NCBI GenBank assembly: GCA_964655355.1
Contig: CAZZMD010000002.1
Span: forward strand, 1-64,000
Length of the DNA: 64,000 bases
Direction: 5' to 3'
Source of the DNA: CALGDE01 sp964655355
GTDB lineage: Bacteria; Cyanobacteriota; Cyanobacteriia; CACIAM-69d
Shown: one piece after another, positions 45,085 to 52,869 of the stretch
How positions within the stretch are numbered: the first letter of the stretch is position 1
How the letters are laid out: the number at the start of each line of letters is the position of its first letter
Translations under genes and position numbers: made by a program
Notes under the pieces: generated by a model
Told to the model about the DNA's origin: nothing
Databases searched by the model: none
The model's input: only the letters and a program-made list of their open reading frames with translations

Positions 45085-45792
45085 ATGGTCCATCTTCATT
45101 ATTCCAAGGTTGTTAACCTTAGCCATCCCATCCACCCCCAAATCCCCCATTGGCCCGGCGATCCCCAAACCCGATTGTCGGCGATCGCCCACTGGGATCG
45201 AGAGGGCTATTTCCTACGGGAATTGAGCATTGGCGAACATAGCGCCACCCATGTCAATGCCCCACTCAGCTTCGATCCCAACGGTCGAGCGATCGCCGAC
45301 TATCCCCCGGAGCATTGGATTCGCCCGGCCATATGTCTGGATGTGCGCGATCGCTGTGGCACGAACCGAGACTATGCCATTCAAATTTCGGATCTGGAGC
45401 GATGGGAAGGGCAACATGGCCCGATTCCGCCGGGCTGCATCGCGATTGCCTATACGGGATGGCAGGAAAAATGGTCCGATCCAGCGGACTTCCTGGGCAA
45501 TGGCGAAGACCCACACACACTGCACTTTCCAGGATTTGCAGAGGCAACCGCGGAATTTTTGATCACTCAGCGGCAGGTGGGAGGCGTGGCGATCGACACC
45601 CATGGGGTGGACCCAGGCATGAGCGAAACCTTTGGGGTGAATCGACAAGTGCTCGCCCATGACGGCATCGTTTTGGAATGTTTGACCCAGTTGAATCAAT
45701 TACCGCCCCGGGATTTTACCGTCATCATCGGCGCACTGCCCCTAGTGGGGGGCTCCGGCGCTCCGGCTCAGGTGCTCGCCCTGCTCCCCTAG
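45085..45792 (+). CDS. Cyclase-family (kynurenine formamidase-like) hydrolase
   Basis: 235 residues from the ATG at 45,085; the frame is open for 228 nt upstream but homology starts at VVNLSHPIHPQIPHWPGDP. The metal motif appears as HSATHVNAP (52-60), a variant of the usual HxGTHxDxP with Asn for Asp. GGVAIDTHGVDPG and PLVGGSGAPAQVLALL close the fold. Members hydrolyse N-formylkynurenine or related amides; the substrate here is unknown. Confidence 0.87.
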   Translation: MVHLHYSKVVNLSHPIHPQIPHWPGDPQTRLSAIAHWDREGYFLRELSIGEHSATHVNAPLSFDPNGRAIADYPPEHWIRPAICLDVRDRCGTNRDYAIQISDLERWEGQHGPIPPGCIAIAYTGWQEKWSDPADFLGNGEDPHTLHFPGFAEATAEFLITQRQVGGVAIDTHGVDPGMSETFGVNRQVLAHDGIVLECLTQLNQLPPRDFTVIIGALPLVGGSGAPAQVLALLP

Positions 45793-48056
45793 GTAGCGGG
45801 GGGATGATTTCCCTCCCCCGCATTATCCAACGCCTCTTGGACAACGGCCTCGGCTGCCTCCTCATCTCCAGTCACAGCAGGATCCAACATATCGGGATCC
45901 GCCTCGCAGAGGGCATCGGCCTCTTCCTCAAGGGCAGCATCCGCATCCGGCATGGCATCCGGTTCAACCGCTGGCGGCGGAACAGCGGGGGGCGCCTCCC
46001 CAGGATCCCGATATTGCTCCGGCACAACGGGATCATCCATGCGGAAGCGATAAAAATAGGGCGCATCCTCAAAATTGTGCTCATCCAGCACATGGTGAAT
46101 CACCCCCTGGGTCAAAAGCTGTTGCCCCAGCCGCACCGCCTCTTCCCGGGTTGCCCGCTCGTGGCGCATAATCCACCGCACCGCCGCCGTTCCCGTAAAA
46201 CATCGCGGGAAAGTGCGAAATCCAAAGGTGCGATCGCGAATGGGCACTCCTTCACTGCTGCGCATATCCCGCACCAGGGTATCCCAATCCACCCCCATAT
46301 TGACCCGGGGACGCTCAATCACCACCTCGGGCTCAGGGTCAACGGTCTGACCGCGATCATCGAGCCAAGTTTTCACCGCCCGATCCAGGTTGGGCAAATT
46401 CACATTCAAATCCCGTTGGGGGAAGGGAATTTGAATACCGTATTTGTCCAGATTGGCGTGGATGCGCTCCCGTAACAGTGCCTCCAATCGGGGTCCCTTC
46501 GTCGGTTCGCGAATAAACACAATCAACTGCAAAGTGATCGCACTGGCATCCCAACTCAGGAACAACACATCGGGATTAGGATGGCGCAAAATTTCCGGAT
46601 GGGGATCCAACGCCGCCGCCAACAGCAAATCCCTCACCAACATCACATCGGATCCATAGGCAACCCCCACATCAACCTTGAGACGAAACACCCCACTGCG
46701 GCGGAAATTCAACACCGCCTCATCCACAAACTGGGAATTAGGCACACGAATCAGATACCGATCCAAATGGGACAACTCCGTAAATCGGGGGCCAATATGC
46801 TTCACCCAGCCCGTAGTATCCCCCACCTGCACCATCTCCCCGACCTTCACCGGACGCTCCACCAGCATAATGATGCCACTAATAAAATCCTTGGCAATAT
46901 TCTGCAGGCCAAACCCAATCCCAACGCCAAAGCCCCCCAGAATAATCGCCAGCGCCCCCAAATCCAACCCCACCACGGACACAATAATCAGCACCCCCAG
47001 ACCCAACAGCATGTACTGGGCATAGCTGCTCATGGCGGCTTTCAAAGTGGGATCTATGCCTGTAAGGGGCAAAATATGGCGCTTAAAAACCCTGACAAAC
47101 CAGTGGACAACAAACCACCACAGGGCGACGAACACTAGCAACCCACCCACACTCAGCAGGGAAAAATTGCTTTCCCCAAGGCGTAGTAGATTCGCCGACA
47201 GAATCGCCTTAGTCAAACCATAAATCCAATAGAGTAAGCGGCGGGTGGGGGGAAACAACTGAGCGCTATACCCCACCGCCAAAACCCAAATACTGACTTG
47301 GGCCACCCCAATCAGCAGCAACAGTAGCGATCGCTGGGGCGTCTCTTGGCGCGCTTGGGAGATCCCCAAAATGCTGTATCTGGGGGGTGGCGGGGCCGTC
47401 CCCCCCCCAGATCCTCCCCTTTGCCTGGCTGCATTGCCTGCATTGCCTGCATTCTTCAGATCACGGCGCCGTAGATTTTGCCGTCGCTGATCCCGCCCCA
47501 ACCACGCCAGCCCCAGGTGACAGACGCCAGCAATACCCATCGCAATACCCATCGCAATAGCGCTATACAACAGAGCCGTTGGCTGCCGATTTTCAATGGC
47601 CCGCTCCAAAGCGTTAGCGATCGCCCTTCGCCACAACTCCCCCTGATCCATCGTCGACTCTACCTCAGGGGTGAGATCACGATCAGTCACGGTCATGATG
47701 TATACCCCGTTAACCCGGAGCACGGTTCCCCCCTCATTCTGCTCCACGGTTACGTTTAGGGGATCATCGGAGTCAAGGCGATTATTCAGTTCGCGATCCA
47801 AATTGCGGCTAATACTCTGCCCCCGGACCGCTGCGGTAAATCCCCCGGCACGACTCACTTCAAATAGCTCATAGCCATCCACTGACACGTGGCTACGTTC
47901 AAAAATCAAAGCGCCGTCTACCCCTGTTGGCAGATTCGCCTGGGCGATCGCCGCGCCCCACCATCCCCCTCCCAACAGAACCGCCACAACAAGACCCAGC
48001 GCCACTCCCAGCAAGGTGCTCCAACGGCTCGAAAATCGTCGAATAGGAAATTTCAT
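45789..48056 (-). CDS. MscS-family mechanosensitive channel with C-terminal DEP domain
   Basis: 755 residues from the ATG at 48,056 (a GTG 39 nt upstream is possible). Signal-like N-terminus, periplasmic region, several membrane helices, then the MscS core: pore helix GALAIILGGFGVGIGFGLQN, IAKDFISGIIMLVERPVKVG and the cytosolic beta and alpha/beta domains. After a linker, residues about 590-673 form a DEP domain (TFPRCFTGTAAVRWIMRHER, then EEAVRLGQQLLTQGVIHHV..YFYRF). The last 80 residues are acidic and proline-rich. Overlaps the convergent cyclase gene by 4 nt. Confidence 0.9.
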   Translation of the reverse strand: MKFPIRRFSSRWSTLLGVALGLVVAVLLGGGWWGAAIAQANLPTGVDGALIFERSHVSVDGYELFEVSRAGGFTAAVRGQSISRNLDRELNNRLDSDDPLNVTVEQNEGGTVLRVNGVYIMTVTDRDLTPEVESTMDQGELWRRAIANALERAIENRQPTALLYSAIAMGIAMGIAGVCHLGLAWLGRDQRRQNLRRRDLKNAGNAGNAARQRGGSGGGTAPPPPRYSILGISQARQETPQRSLLLLLIGVAQVSIWVLAVGYSAQLFPPTRRLLYWIYGLTKAILSANLLRLGESNFSLLSVGGLLVFVALWWFVVHWFVRVFKRHILPLTGIDPTLKAAMSSYAQYMLLGLGVLIIVSVVGLDLGALAIILGGFGVGIGFGLQNIAKDFISGIIMLVERPVKVGEMVQVGDTTGWVKHIGPRFTELSHLDRYLIRVPNSQFVDEAVLNFRRSGVFRLKVDVGVAYGSDVMLVRDLLLAAALDPHPEILRHPNPDVLFLSWDASAITLQLIVFIREPTKGPRLEALLRERIHANLDKYGIQIPFPQRDLNVNLPNLDRAVKTWLDDRGQTVDPEPEVVIERPRVNMGVDWDTLVRDMRSSEGVPIRDRTFGFRTFPRCFTGTAAVRWIMRHERATREEAVRLGQQLLTQGVIHHVLDEHNFEDAPYFYRFRMDDPVVPEQYRDPGEAPPAVPPPAVEPDAMPDADAALEEEADALCEADPDMLDPAVTGDEEAAEAVVQEALDNAGEGNHPPAT

Positions 48057-48245
48057 AGGAGGTGAGATAGGGGAGATCGGCGGTGGCGAAAGCACAGCGG
48101 ATGCTGGGATGGATCAGCCTCAATTTATCAGCCTCAATTTAATCGATCACCAATGATTTTCATCCATAAAGTTTCCCTGGCCATTTCTGTCGCGATCGCC
48201 TATACTGGCGTATGCTTACGTTCGACTAGAGCAAAAAGCAAATAC

Positions 48246-48319
48246 CGGGATGTAGCGCAGTTTGGTAGCGCACCTCGTTCGGGACGAGGGGGCCGTGGGT
48301 TCGAATCCCGCCATCCCGA
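48246..48319 (+). tRNA. tRNA-Pro (CGG)
   Basis: A full cloverleaf: acceptor CGGGATG (48246-48252) with CATCCCG (48312-48318) and discriminator A; anticodon stem CCTCG/CGAGG around the loop TTCGGGA, giving anticodon CGG; T-arm GTGGGTTCGAATCCCGC. CCA is not encoded. A TATACT 40 nt upstream may be the -10 element. It is followed by an AT-richer stretch. Confidence 0.97.
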
Positions 48320-48488
48320 TTTAAACAACAATTCGCAGTTCGGGCCCCTTGGATTGAAGTAGTAGGGGTTGCAGTGCTCTCCGGCACCGGAGTACGGAAA
48401 TGGTTGCCAGGCACTGTGGGGGATATCTCGAGAATGTCATCCTCCCCAGCAGTGAATCGTTGGCGATCGCCTAGCTATCATAAGCTTT

Positions 48489-48800
48489 ATGCATCAAATC
48501 GCCTCAGACTACTATCTGAACCGCCCCAAAACAACATGGCGCAAGGAAATCACGACCAAGATGCTTAGCAATGGTGAGAGTTGGTCTGACGTAGAGAGTC
48601 TTACCCTCAGTGATGCTGAGTTGGATGAAAAGATTATCTTGGGCGAAAACGGATGCGGTGGGCGCGGGGGAAGCACCTTTACCGTATGGAGCGTCGGTTT
48701 CGTTTATTTTCCCGCTTGCTATGACGGTGAGCAGTGGGTGGCTTGCGTGCCACGCCATCCCAACGGTCAGCCAACAGAGCGGGTTGGGAGTCGGTGGTAG
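48489..48800 (+). CDS. Small uncharacterised protein
   Basis: 103 residues from the ATG at 48,489; the ATG at 48,561 (MLSNGESWSDVESL) is an alternative. The second half looks like a compact globular domain: GCGGRGGSTFTVWSVGFVYF followed by PACYDGEQWVACVPRHP. I do not recognise a named family, but the coherent hydrophobic/aromatic pattern suggests a real gene. AT-richer than the genes to the left. Confidence 0.5.
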   Translation: MHQIASDYYLNRPKTTWRKEITTKMLSNGESWSDVESLTLSDAELDEKIILGENGCGGRGGSTFTVWSVGFVYFPACYDGEQWVACVPRHPNGQPTERVGSRW

Positions 48801-48983
48801 GACGGGCGATCGCCAATGATTGCCCCTAGGGCATGACGATTAGGATAGACATAGTCCAACCTTGTTATACCAATTCTTTGAATATATGCTACGACCAATC
48901 CGTCTACCTTCCCCATTTTGAGTCAATAAACTGAAACTTTTGAGCGCATAAGAGTTAGATCGCGAACTTAGATCCGTCTCCAG

Positions 48984-50444
48984 CTATGTCTTAAGAGCGT
49001 CATATAAGGTTTGAACAGCTTGTTTTATCTGAGTTTCAGTTAGCTGGGAATAACCGAAGATAAACTCTCCCCCTTTTGTTTTCTTTAAGTAGTAGTCATT
49101 GGCACTAACCAATCCAACGTCCTTGAATGCCGCATTTTGAATCACAACTTTATCTGGCAAATCTGTCTTGATCCTCGCCATTAAATGAAGCCCTGCATTT
49201 TCACCAAGAATGGTGATTCTGGGACCAAAGTATTGCTCTAAAGAATTCACAAGAGCCTGACGGCGTTGGTTATAAAGATGACGCATTCTACGGATATGGC
49301 GCTCAAAATGTCCCTCGGTGATGAAATCAGTCAGGGCATACTGCTCCAATGTTGCAGACTGGCGATCGCACAACCACTTTGCCCGGCTCACAACAGGGAT
49401 CCACGCAGTTGGCACGACTAAATAACCGATGCGTAGAGAGGGAAAGAGAATTTTTGAAAATGTGCCAACGTAAATGACAGTACTGTTTCGATCAAGTCCC
49501 TGCAATGCTGGAATGGGACGATCGCCATAGCGATATTCGCTGTCATAGTCATCTTCGAGAATGATCGCCCCTGTTTGAGATGCCCATTGTAAAAGCGCTA
49601 AGCGGCGAGGCAAGGATAATATAGCGCCAGTCGGAAATTGATGAGATGGCGTGACATACAGGAGCTTGAAAGGTTGATGAAATTGCTTGAGTGCTTCGAC
49701 ATCTAACCCTTCAGTATCAACAGGAACGGCCTGCAAGTTAGCCCCTTGCCCTTCAAAACAATGACGCGCACCGAGATAGCCCGGATCTTCTACCGCAACC
49801 CAATCACCGGGGGTAATAGTGAGGCGAGAAATCAAATCCAGGGCCTGTTGGGAGCCATTAACAATGATCACTTGCTCTGCACTACATTGCACAGCACGGG
49901 AACGACCTAGATAATCAGCGATCGCTACCCTAAGGGGCATATATCCAGCCGCGTCGGGATTGTAGTTCAATATCGCGGAGGAATTATGGCAGTGACGCCC
50001 CAACAACCGTCGCCATAACTCCACGGGAAATTGTTTAGCATCAGGGCTACCAAACCGAAAACTAATTTCAGTCTGAGGGTCTGGGACGTCCAGTTGGTCA
50101 ATGGTCAAAAGCCCGGTACCCAACGGGGAAAGCATCGTCAGTTCTGAGGTTTCCAACTTGACTTGACCTGTCGATTCGGGTTGCAAATCGTCATTCGGCA
50201 GTTGAGAGCAAACAAAGGTTCCTGACCCACAACGCGTTTCAAAATAGCCCTCACTCAAAAGCTGTTCATAACTTTGAGTGACTGTCCCACGAGAGATCGC
50301 CAGTGTTTTAGCCAACACACGGGATGGCGGTAATTTCTGGTTTGGTTTGAGTCGCTTTTGCAACACCGCCTGACGTAGCTCCTCTGCAATCTGCTGATAC
50401 AGAGGGAGCTGAGAGGAGCGATCAACCGTAATGACCAAATCCAT
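48984..50444 (-). CDS. MocR/PdxR-type GntR-aminotransferase transcription regulator
   Basis: 486 residues from the ATG at 50,444. An N-terminal GntR winged helix (LPLYQQIAEELRQAVLQKRL, then SRVLAKTLAISRGTVTQSYE) is joined to a fold-type I aminotransferase domain. The PLP lysine is in YVGTFSKILFPSLRIGY and DDYDSEY carries the Asp that binds the pyridine nitrogen. Such regulators sense PLP or an amino compound. It diverges from a PPOX-type flavoprotein gene, its probable target, across a palindrome-rich spacer. Confidence 0.93.
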   Translation of the reverse strand: MDLVITVDRSSQLPLYQQIAEELRQAVLQKRLKPNQKLPPSRVLAKTLAISRGTVTQSYEQLLSEGYFETRCGSGTFVCSQLPNDDLQPESTGQVKLETSELTMLSPLGTGLLTIDQLDVPDPQTEISFRFGSPDAKQFPVELWRRLLGRHCHNSSAILNYNPDAAGYMPLRVAIADYLGRSRAVQCSAEQVIIVNGSQQALDLISRLTITPGDWVAVEDPGYLGARHCFEGQGANLQAVPVDTEGLDVEALKQFHQPFKLLYVTPSHQFPTGAILSLPRRLALLQWASQTGAIILEDDYDSEYRYGDRPIPALQGLDRNSTVIYVGTFSKILFPSLRIGYLVVPTAWIPVVSRAKWLCDRQSATLEQYALTDFITEGHFERHIRRMRHLYNQRRQALVNSLEQYFGPRITILGENAGLHLMARIKTDLPDKVVIQNAAFKDVGLVSANDYYLKKTKGGEFIFGYSQLTETQIKQAVQTLYDALKT

Positions 50445-50470
50445 CAACGCTTCAATTGGACCACTTGATT

Positions 50471-50503
50471 TGCCAAGAATTGGCTCTTGGCATGAGCCAA
50501 TTC
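50471..50503. promoter_or_regulatory. Overlapping inverted repeats between the MocR and PPOX genes
   Basis: GAATTGGCTC (50477-50486) and GAGCCAATTC (50494-50503) are perfect 10-bp arms with a 7-nt spacer. TGCCAAG (50471-50477) and CTTGGCA (50486-50492) form a second perfect repeat that overlaps the first, so the two hairpins exclude each other. An extra ATTGGACC lies at about 50,454-50,461. Likely operator for the MocR protein. Confidence 0.65.
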
Positions 50504-50552
50504 AGTGATTATCTTATCCCCATAACAGCCCCTCAATTCAGGAGAAACACCC

Positions 50553-51218
50553 GTGTCTAATGCAGAAGCGTTACAAGTGACTGACCGAAGCAAGGTCCGG
50601 AGTCGTCCCCGCTTAGGGCATCACGACCTCACGACGGTCAACGAAATTTTGGATGAAGCACTCGTGGTTCATGTTGGGTTCGTCATCGATGACCAACCCT
50701 TTGTCATTCCCATGGGCTATGGGCGCGATGGCGATCGCCTCTATATTCACGGCTCAACGGCCAGCCGGATGCTTAGAAACTTAGCCAAAGGAGTCGATAT
50801 CTGTGTGACCGCAACCTTACTCGACGGCATTGTGATTGCGCGATCGCTCTTCCATCACGAAATGAATTATCGGTCGGTGGTGCTGTTTGGTCGGGCTACT
50901 TTGGTTAACAGCGAAGACGAAAAGATGCACGCTCTCAAAATCTTGTCGGAGCAAATTATTCCAGGACGATGGGAACAAGCTCGGAAACCGACCCCCCAAG
51001 AAGTCAAAGGAACCACGGTGCTAGCGTTTCCGATTGCAGAAGGCTCAGCCAAAATCCGCAGGGGGGAACCGAAAGATAATGCTGAAGATTATGCCCTCCC
51101 TGTTTGGGCTGGACAATTGCCCTTGCAGATAACAGCAGGAGCCCCCATTCCTGATTCCAAGCTGGCGTCTGAAATTGCGGTGCCTGAGAACGTGGCATAC
51201 TACCGACGAGGAGCATAA
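50553..51218 (+). CDS. Pyridoxamine-5'-phosphate-oxidase-like (PPOX) flavoprotein
   Basis: 221 residues, GTG start preceded by AGGAG at a proper distance. Split-barrel FMN-binding fold: IDDQPFVIPMGYGRDGDRLY, IHGSTASRMLRNLAKGVDIC, HEMNYRSVVLFGRA. The family includes nitro/heme-binding and F420 or FMN proteins; this subgroup is uncharacterised. First gene of a two-gene operon with the amidotransferase, controlled presumably by the MocR protein. Confidence 0.88.
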   Translation: MSNAEALQVTDRSKVRSRPRLGHHDLTTVNEILDEALVVHVGFVIDDQPFVIPMGYGRDGDRLYIHGSTASRMLRNLAKGVDICVTATLLDGIVIARSLFHHEMNYRSVVLFGRATLVNSEDEKMHALKILSEQIIPGRWEQARKPTPQEVKGTTVLAFPIAEGSAKIRRGEPKDNAEDYALPVWAGQLPLQITAGAPIPDSKLASEIAVPENVAYYRRGA

Positions 51219-51222
51219 GACC

Positions 51223-51957
51223 ATGAAATTTTTAGTGCTCAAGCACGTTGCGGTAGAAGGATTAGGTGTTTTTGAACAGTTTTGTGATGAGGCTGGCATC
51301 ACGATCCATACAGTAGAAATTGAAAAGGGGGATACATTTCCAGAGCTGGACGGGTATGCGGCGCTGTGGGTTATGGGTGGCCCCATGAATGTGGGCGATG
51401 AGGCGGAATTTCCTTGGTTGGTGGAAGAGAAAGCGCTGATCCGAAAGGCTGTTCAAGAACGTCAGTTGCCCTACATGGGCATTTGCTTGGGAGCACAACT
51501 TCTAGCCGATGCGTTGGGTGGAACCGTTCAATCCATGGCATCCCCTGAAGTCGGTCTTCTACCGGTGTCGCTGACTGAAGCAGGGCGAAACCATCCGCTA
51601 ACCGCAGGATTACCTCAGATCTTTAAAGTGCTCCAGTGGCATGGGCAGGAGGTGAAACAGCTCCCAGCGGGGGCGATACTTCTCTCCTCCTCCAATCACT
51701 GTCAAGTCCAGGCCTATGCTGTCGGCGATTACGCATTTGGGCTGCAATTTCACAGCGAGGTGATTGATAAAACAGTAGAAGATTGGGTACAAATTCCTGT
51801 ATATAAATCGGATTTAGAAGCAACGCTTGGTTCAACCGGCTGTGACGACTTGAAACAAGCCGTTAGCAAGCAACTACCCATAATGAATCGTGACGCTCAA
51901 ATCGTATTTGAGAACTTCCTGAAAATCGTAAAAAGCCGGCATTGTCAGCAACGCTAG
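51223..51957 (+). CDS. Class I glutamine amidotransferase (GMP synthase-like domain)
   Basis: 244 residues from the ATG at 51,223, 4 nt after the PPOX stop, with GAGGAG upstream. The catalytic Cys is in GICLGAQLLADALGG and the histidine in LQFHSEV, the family's usual GxCxGxQ and FHxE signature. It lacks a synthetase domain, so it is a stand-alone amidotransferase-like protein; the acceptor or gamma-glutamyl substrate is unknown. Confidence 0.9.
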   Translation: MKFLVLKHVAVEGLGVFEQFCDEAGITIHTVEIEKGDTFPELDGYAALWVMGGPMNVGDEAEFPWLVEEKALIRKAVQERQLPYMGICLGAQLLADALGGTVQSMASPEVGLLPVSLTEAGRNHPLTAGLPQIFKVLQWHGQEVKQLPAGAILLSSSNHCQVQAYAVGDYAFGLQFHSEVIDKTVEDWVQIPVYKSDLEATLGSTGCDDLKQAVSKQLPIMNRDAQIVFENFLKIVKSRHCQQR

Positions 51958-52052
51958 AGACACTCTGGTAGACAAGACAATTTAGGCTTTTGCAATCAAG
52001 CAGTTGTACTTATTAGGCCTCTTCCGTGATTCATTCCAGAGGTTTATTATCG

Positions 52053-52079
52053 AGCCCCTTCCAAATCAATGGGGGGGCT
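52053..52079 (+). terminator. Possible terminator of the PPOX-amidotransferase operon
   Basis: AGCCCCTTC can pair with GGGGGGGCT, with two G-T wobbles and a loop of about 9 nt, followed by TTGCTTT. It is 95 nt after the amidotransferase stop. Confidence 0.45.
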
Positions 52080-52224
52080 TTGCTTTGGCAGTTGGTTGGG
52101 GGCGATCGCCCCCGAGAAATCCCTTAGAAATCGGTCTAAATTTAGTCCAAATCTAGTTCAAATCTAGTTCTAGTTCACCCCTTAGCATTCGACAGGAACT
52201 TTACACTAAGTCCAGACTTTTGAG

Positions 52225-52450
52225 GTGCTAGAGATGGGGCGATCGCGATGGGCTGGGTTAGGGCGTCTGGGGGCGATCGCTGTTGAGCCGATGGTGATTC
52301 AAGGAGATGAACTCAGAAGAAGAGGCACATCGTATTTTTCAGCAAGGAATTCAACAGTTTCGAGTCAGGCAGTGTCGGGAAACGTTGCAATCTTGGGAAA
52401 CAGCACGGAGACTTTATCGGGAATTGGGCGATCGCCCCCCTCAAATCTTC
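52225..52450 (+). pseudogene. Relic of the 5' end of a TPR-CHAT gene
   Basis: One frame reads RLGAIAVEPMVIQGDEL, close to the N-terminal AGAIAVEPRDAPEN of the TPR-CHAT protein at 60,371. A second frame reads EEEAHRIFQQGIQQFRVRQC, then RETLQSWETARRLYRELGDR, which is the characteristic first TPR of this family. The two parts are in different frames and nothing TPR-like follows, so only a broken fragment remains. Same strand as the giant gene, opposite to the intact TPR-CHAT genes. Confidence 0.65.
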
Positions 52451-52780
52451 CTGACAAAGCGATCGCCCCCCTCAAACTTTCCTAAACAGCGATCTCCCCA
52501 ACCTTGCAACGCACAAAATCCATGGCTTACTCCTCCAACAATCTTCATACGGGGGCGTCAAGATTTACTGCATGATACGGACGTCAGTTTGCTGTCCCCC
52601 GTGTCCACAACCACCACCATGGCCTCTACCCTTCGGTCCGCACACTCTCAGTCCGTTGCCCTGCCCGTTGCTTCACGGTTAGCTGTCTTCGATTGTAACG
52701 AGTACTTAAACGAGTACTCATCGGGGTGTCCCGTCACTCTGAGCGAGAGCTTATCACGACAGTTAAATTGACAATGCCCT

Positions 52781-52804
52781 GAAATGCAATTGGAAATGCA
52801 ATTG
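52781..52804. repeat. Exact 12-nt tandem duplication
   Basis: gaaatgcaattg occurs twice head to tail, about 65 nt upstream of the giant gene start, next to an A/T-rich stretch. Confidence 0.85.
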
Positions 52805-52869
52805 TTAAAATTATGATCCGCTACTAATAATTTCTTTGGCGTACTTGTCCCTAATCGAGCTACATCTCA

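Larger units (their letters stand above)
51958..52869. other. Long non-coding region before the giant gene
   Basis: 912 nt. It contains a terminator-like hairpin (52,053-52,079), a perfect 16-nt palindrome around a HIP1 site (52,098-52,113), AATCTAGTTC repeats (52,140-52,170), a TPR-CHAT relic (52,225-52,450), two ACGAGTACT copies (about 52,698-52,719) and a 12-nt exact duplication (52,781-52,804). A 154-codon frame at 52,307 is the relic plus chance sequence. The promoter of the giant gene should lie after 52,700; TTGACA at 52,769 is a candidate -35. Confidence 0.5.

Noticed and set aside
48246..52080. att duplication of the tRNA-Pro 3' end
   Set aside because: I looked for a second copy of the gttcgaatcccgccatcc segment downstream and found none in the window.
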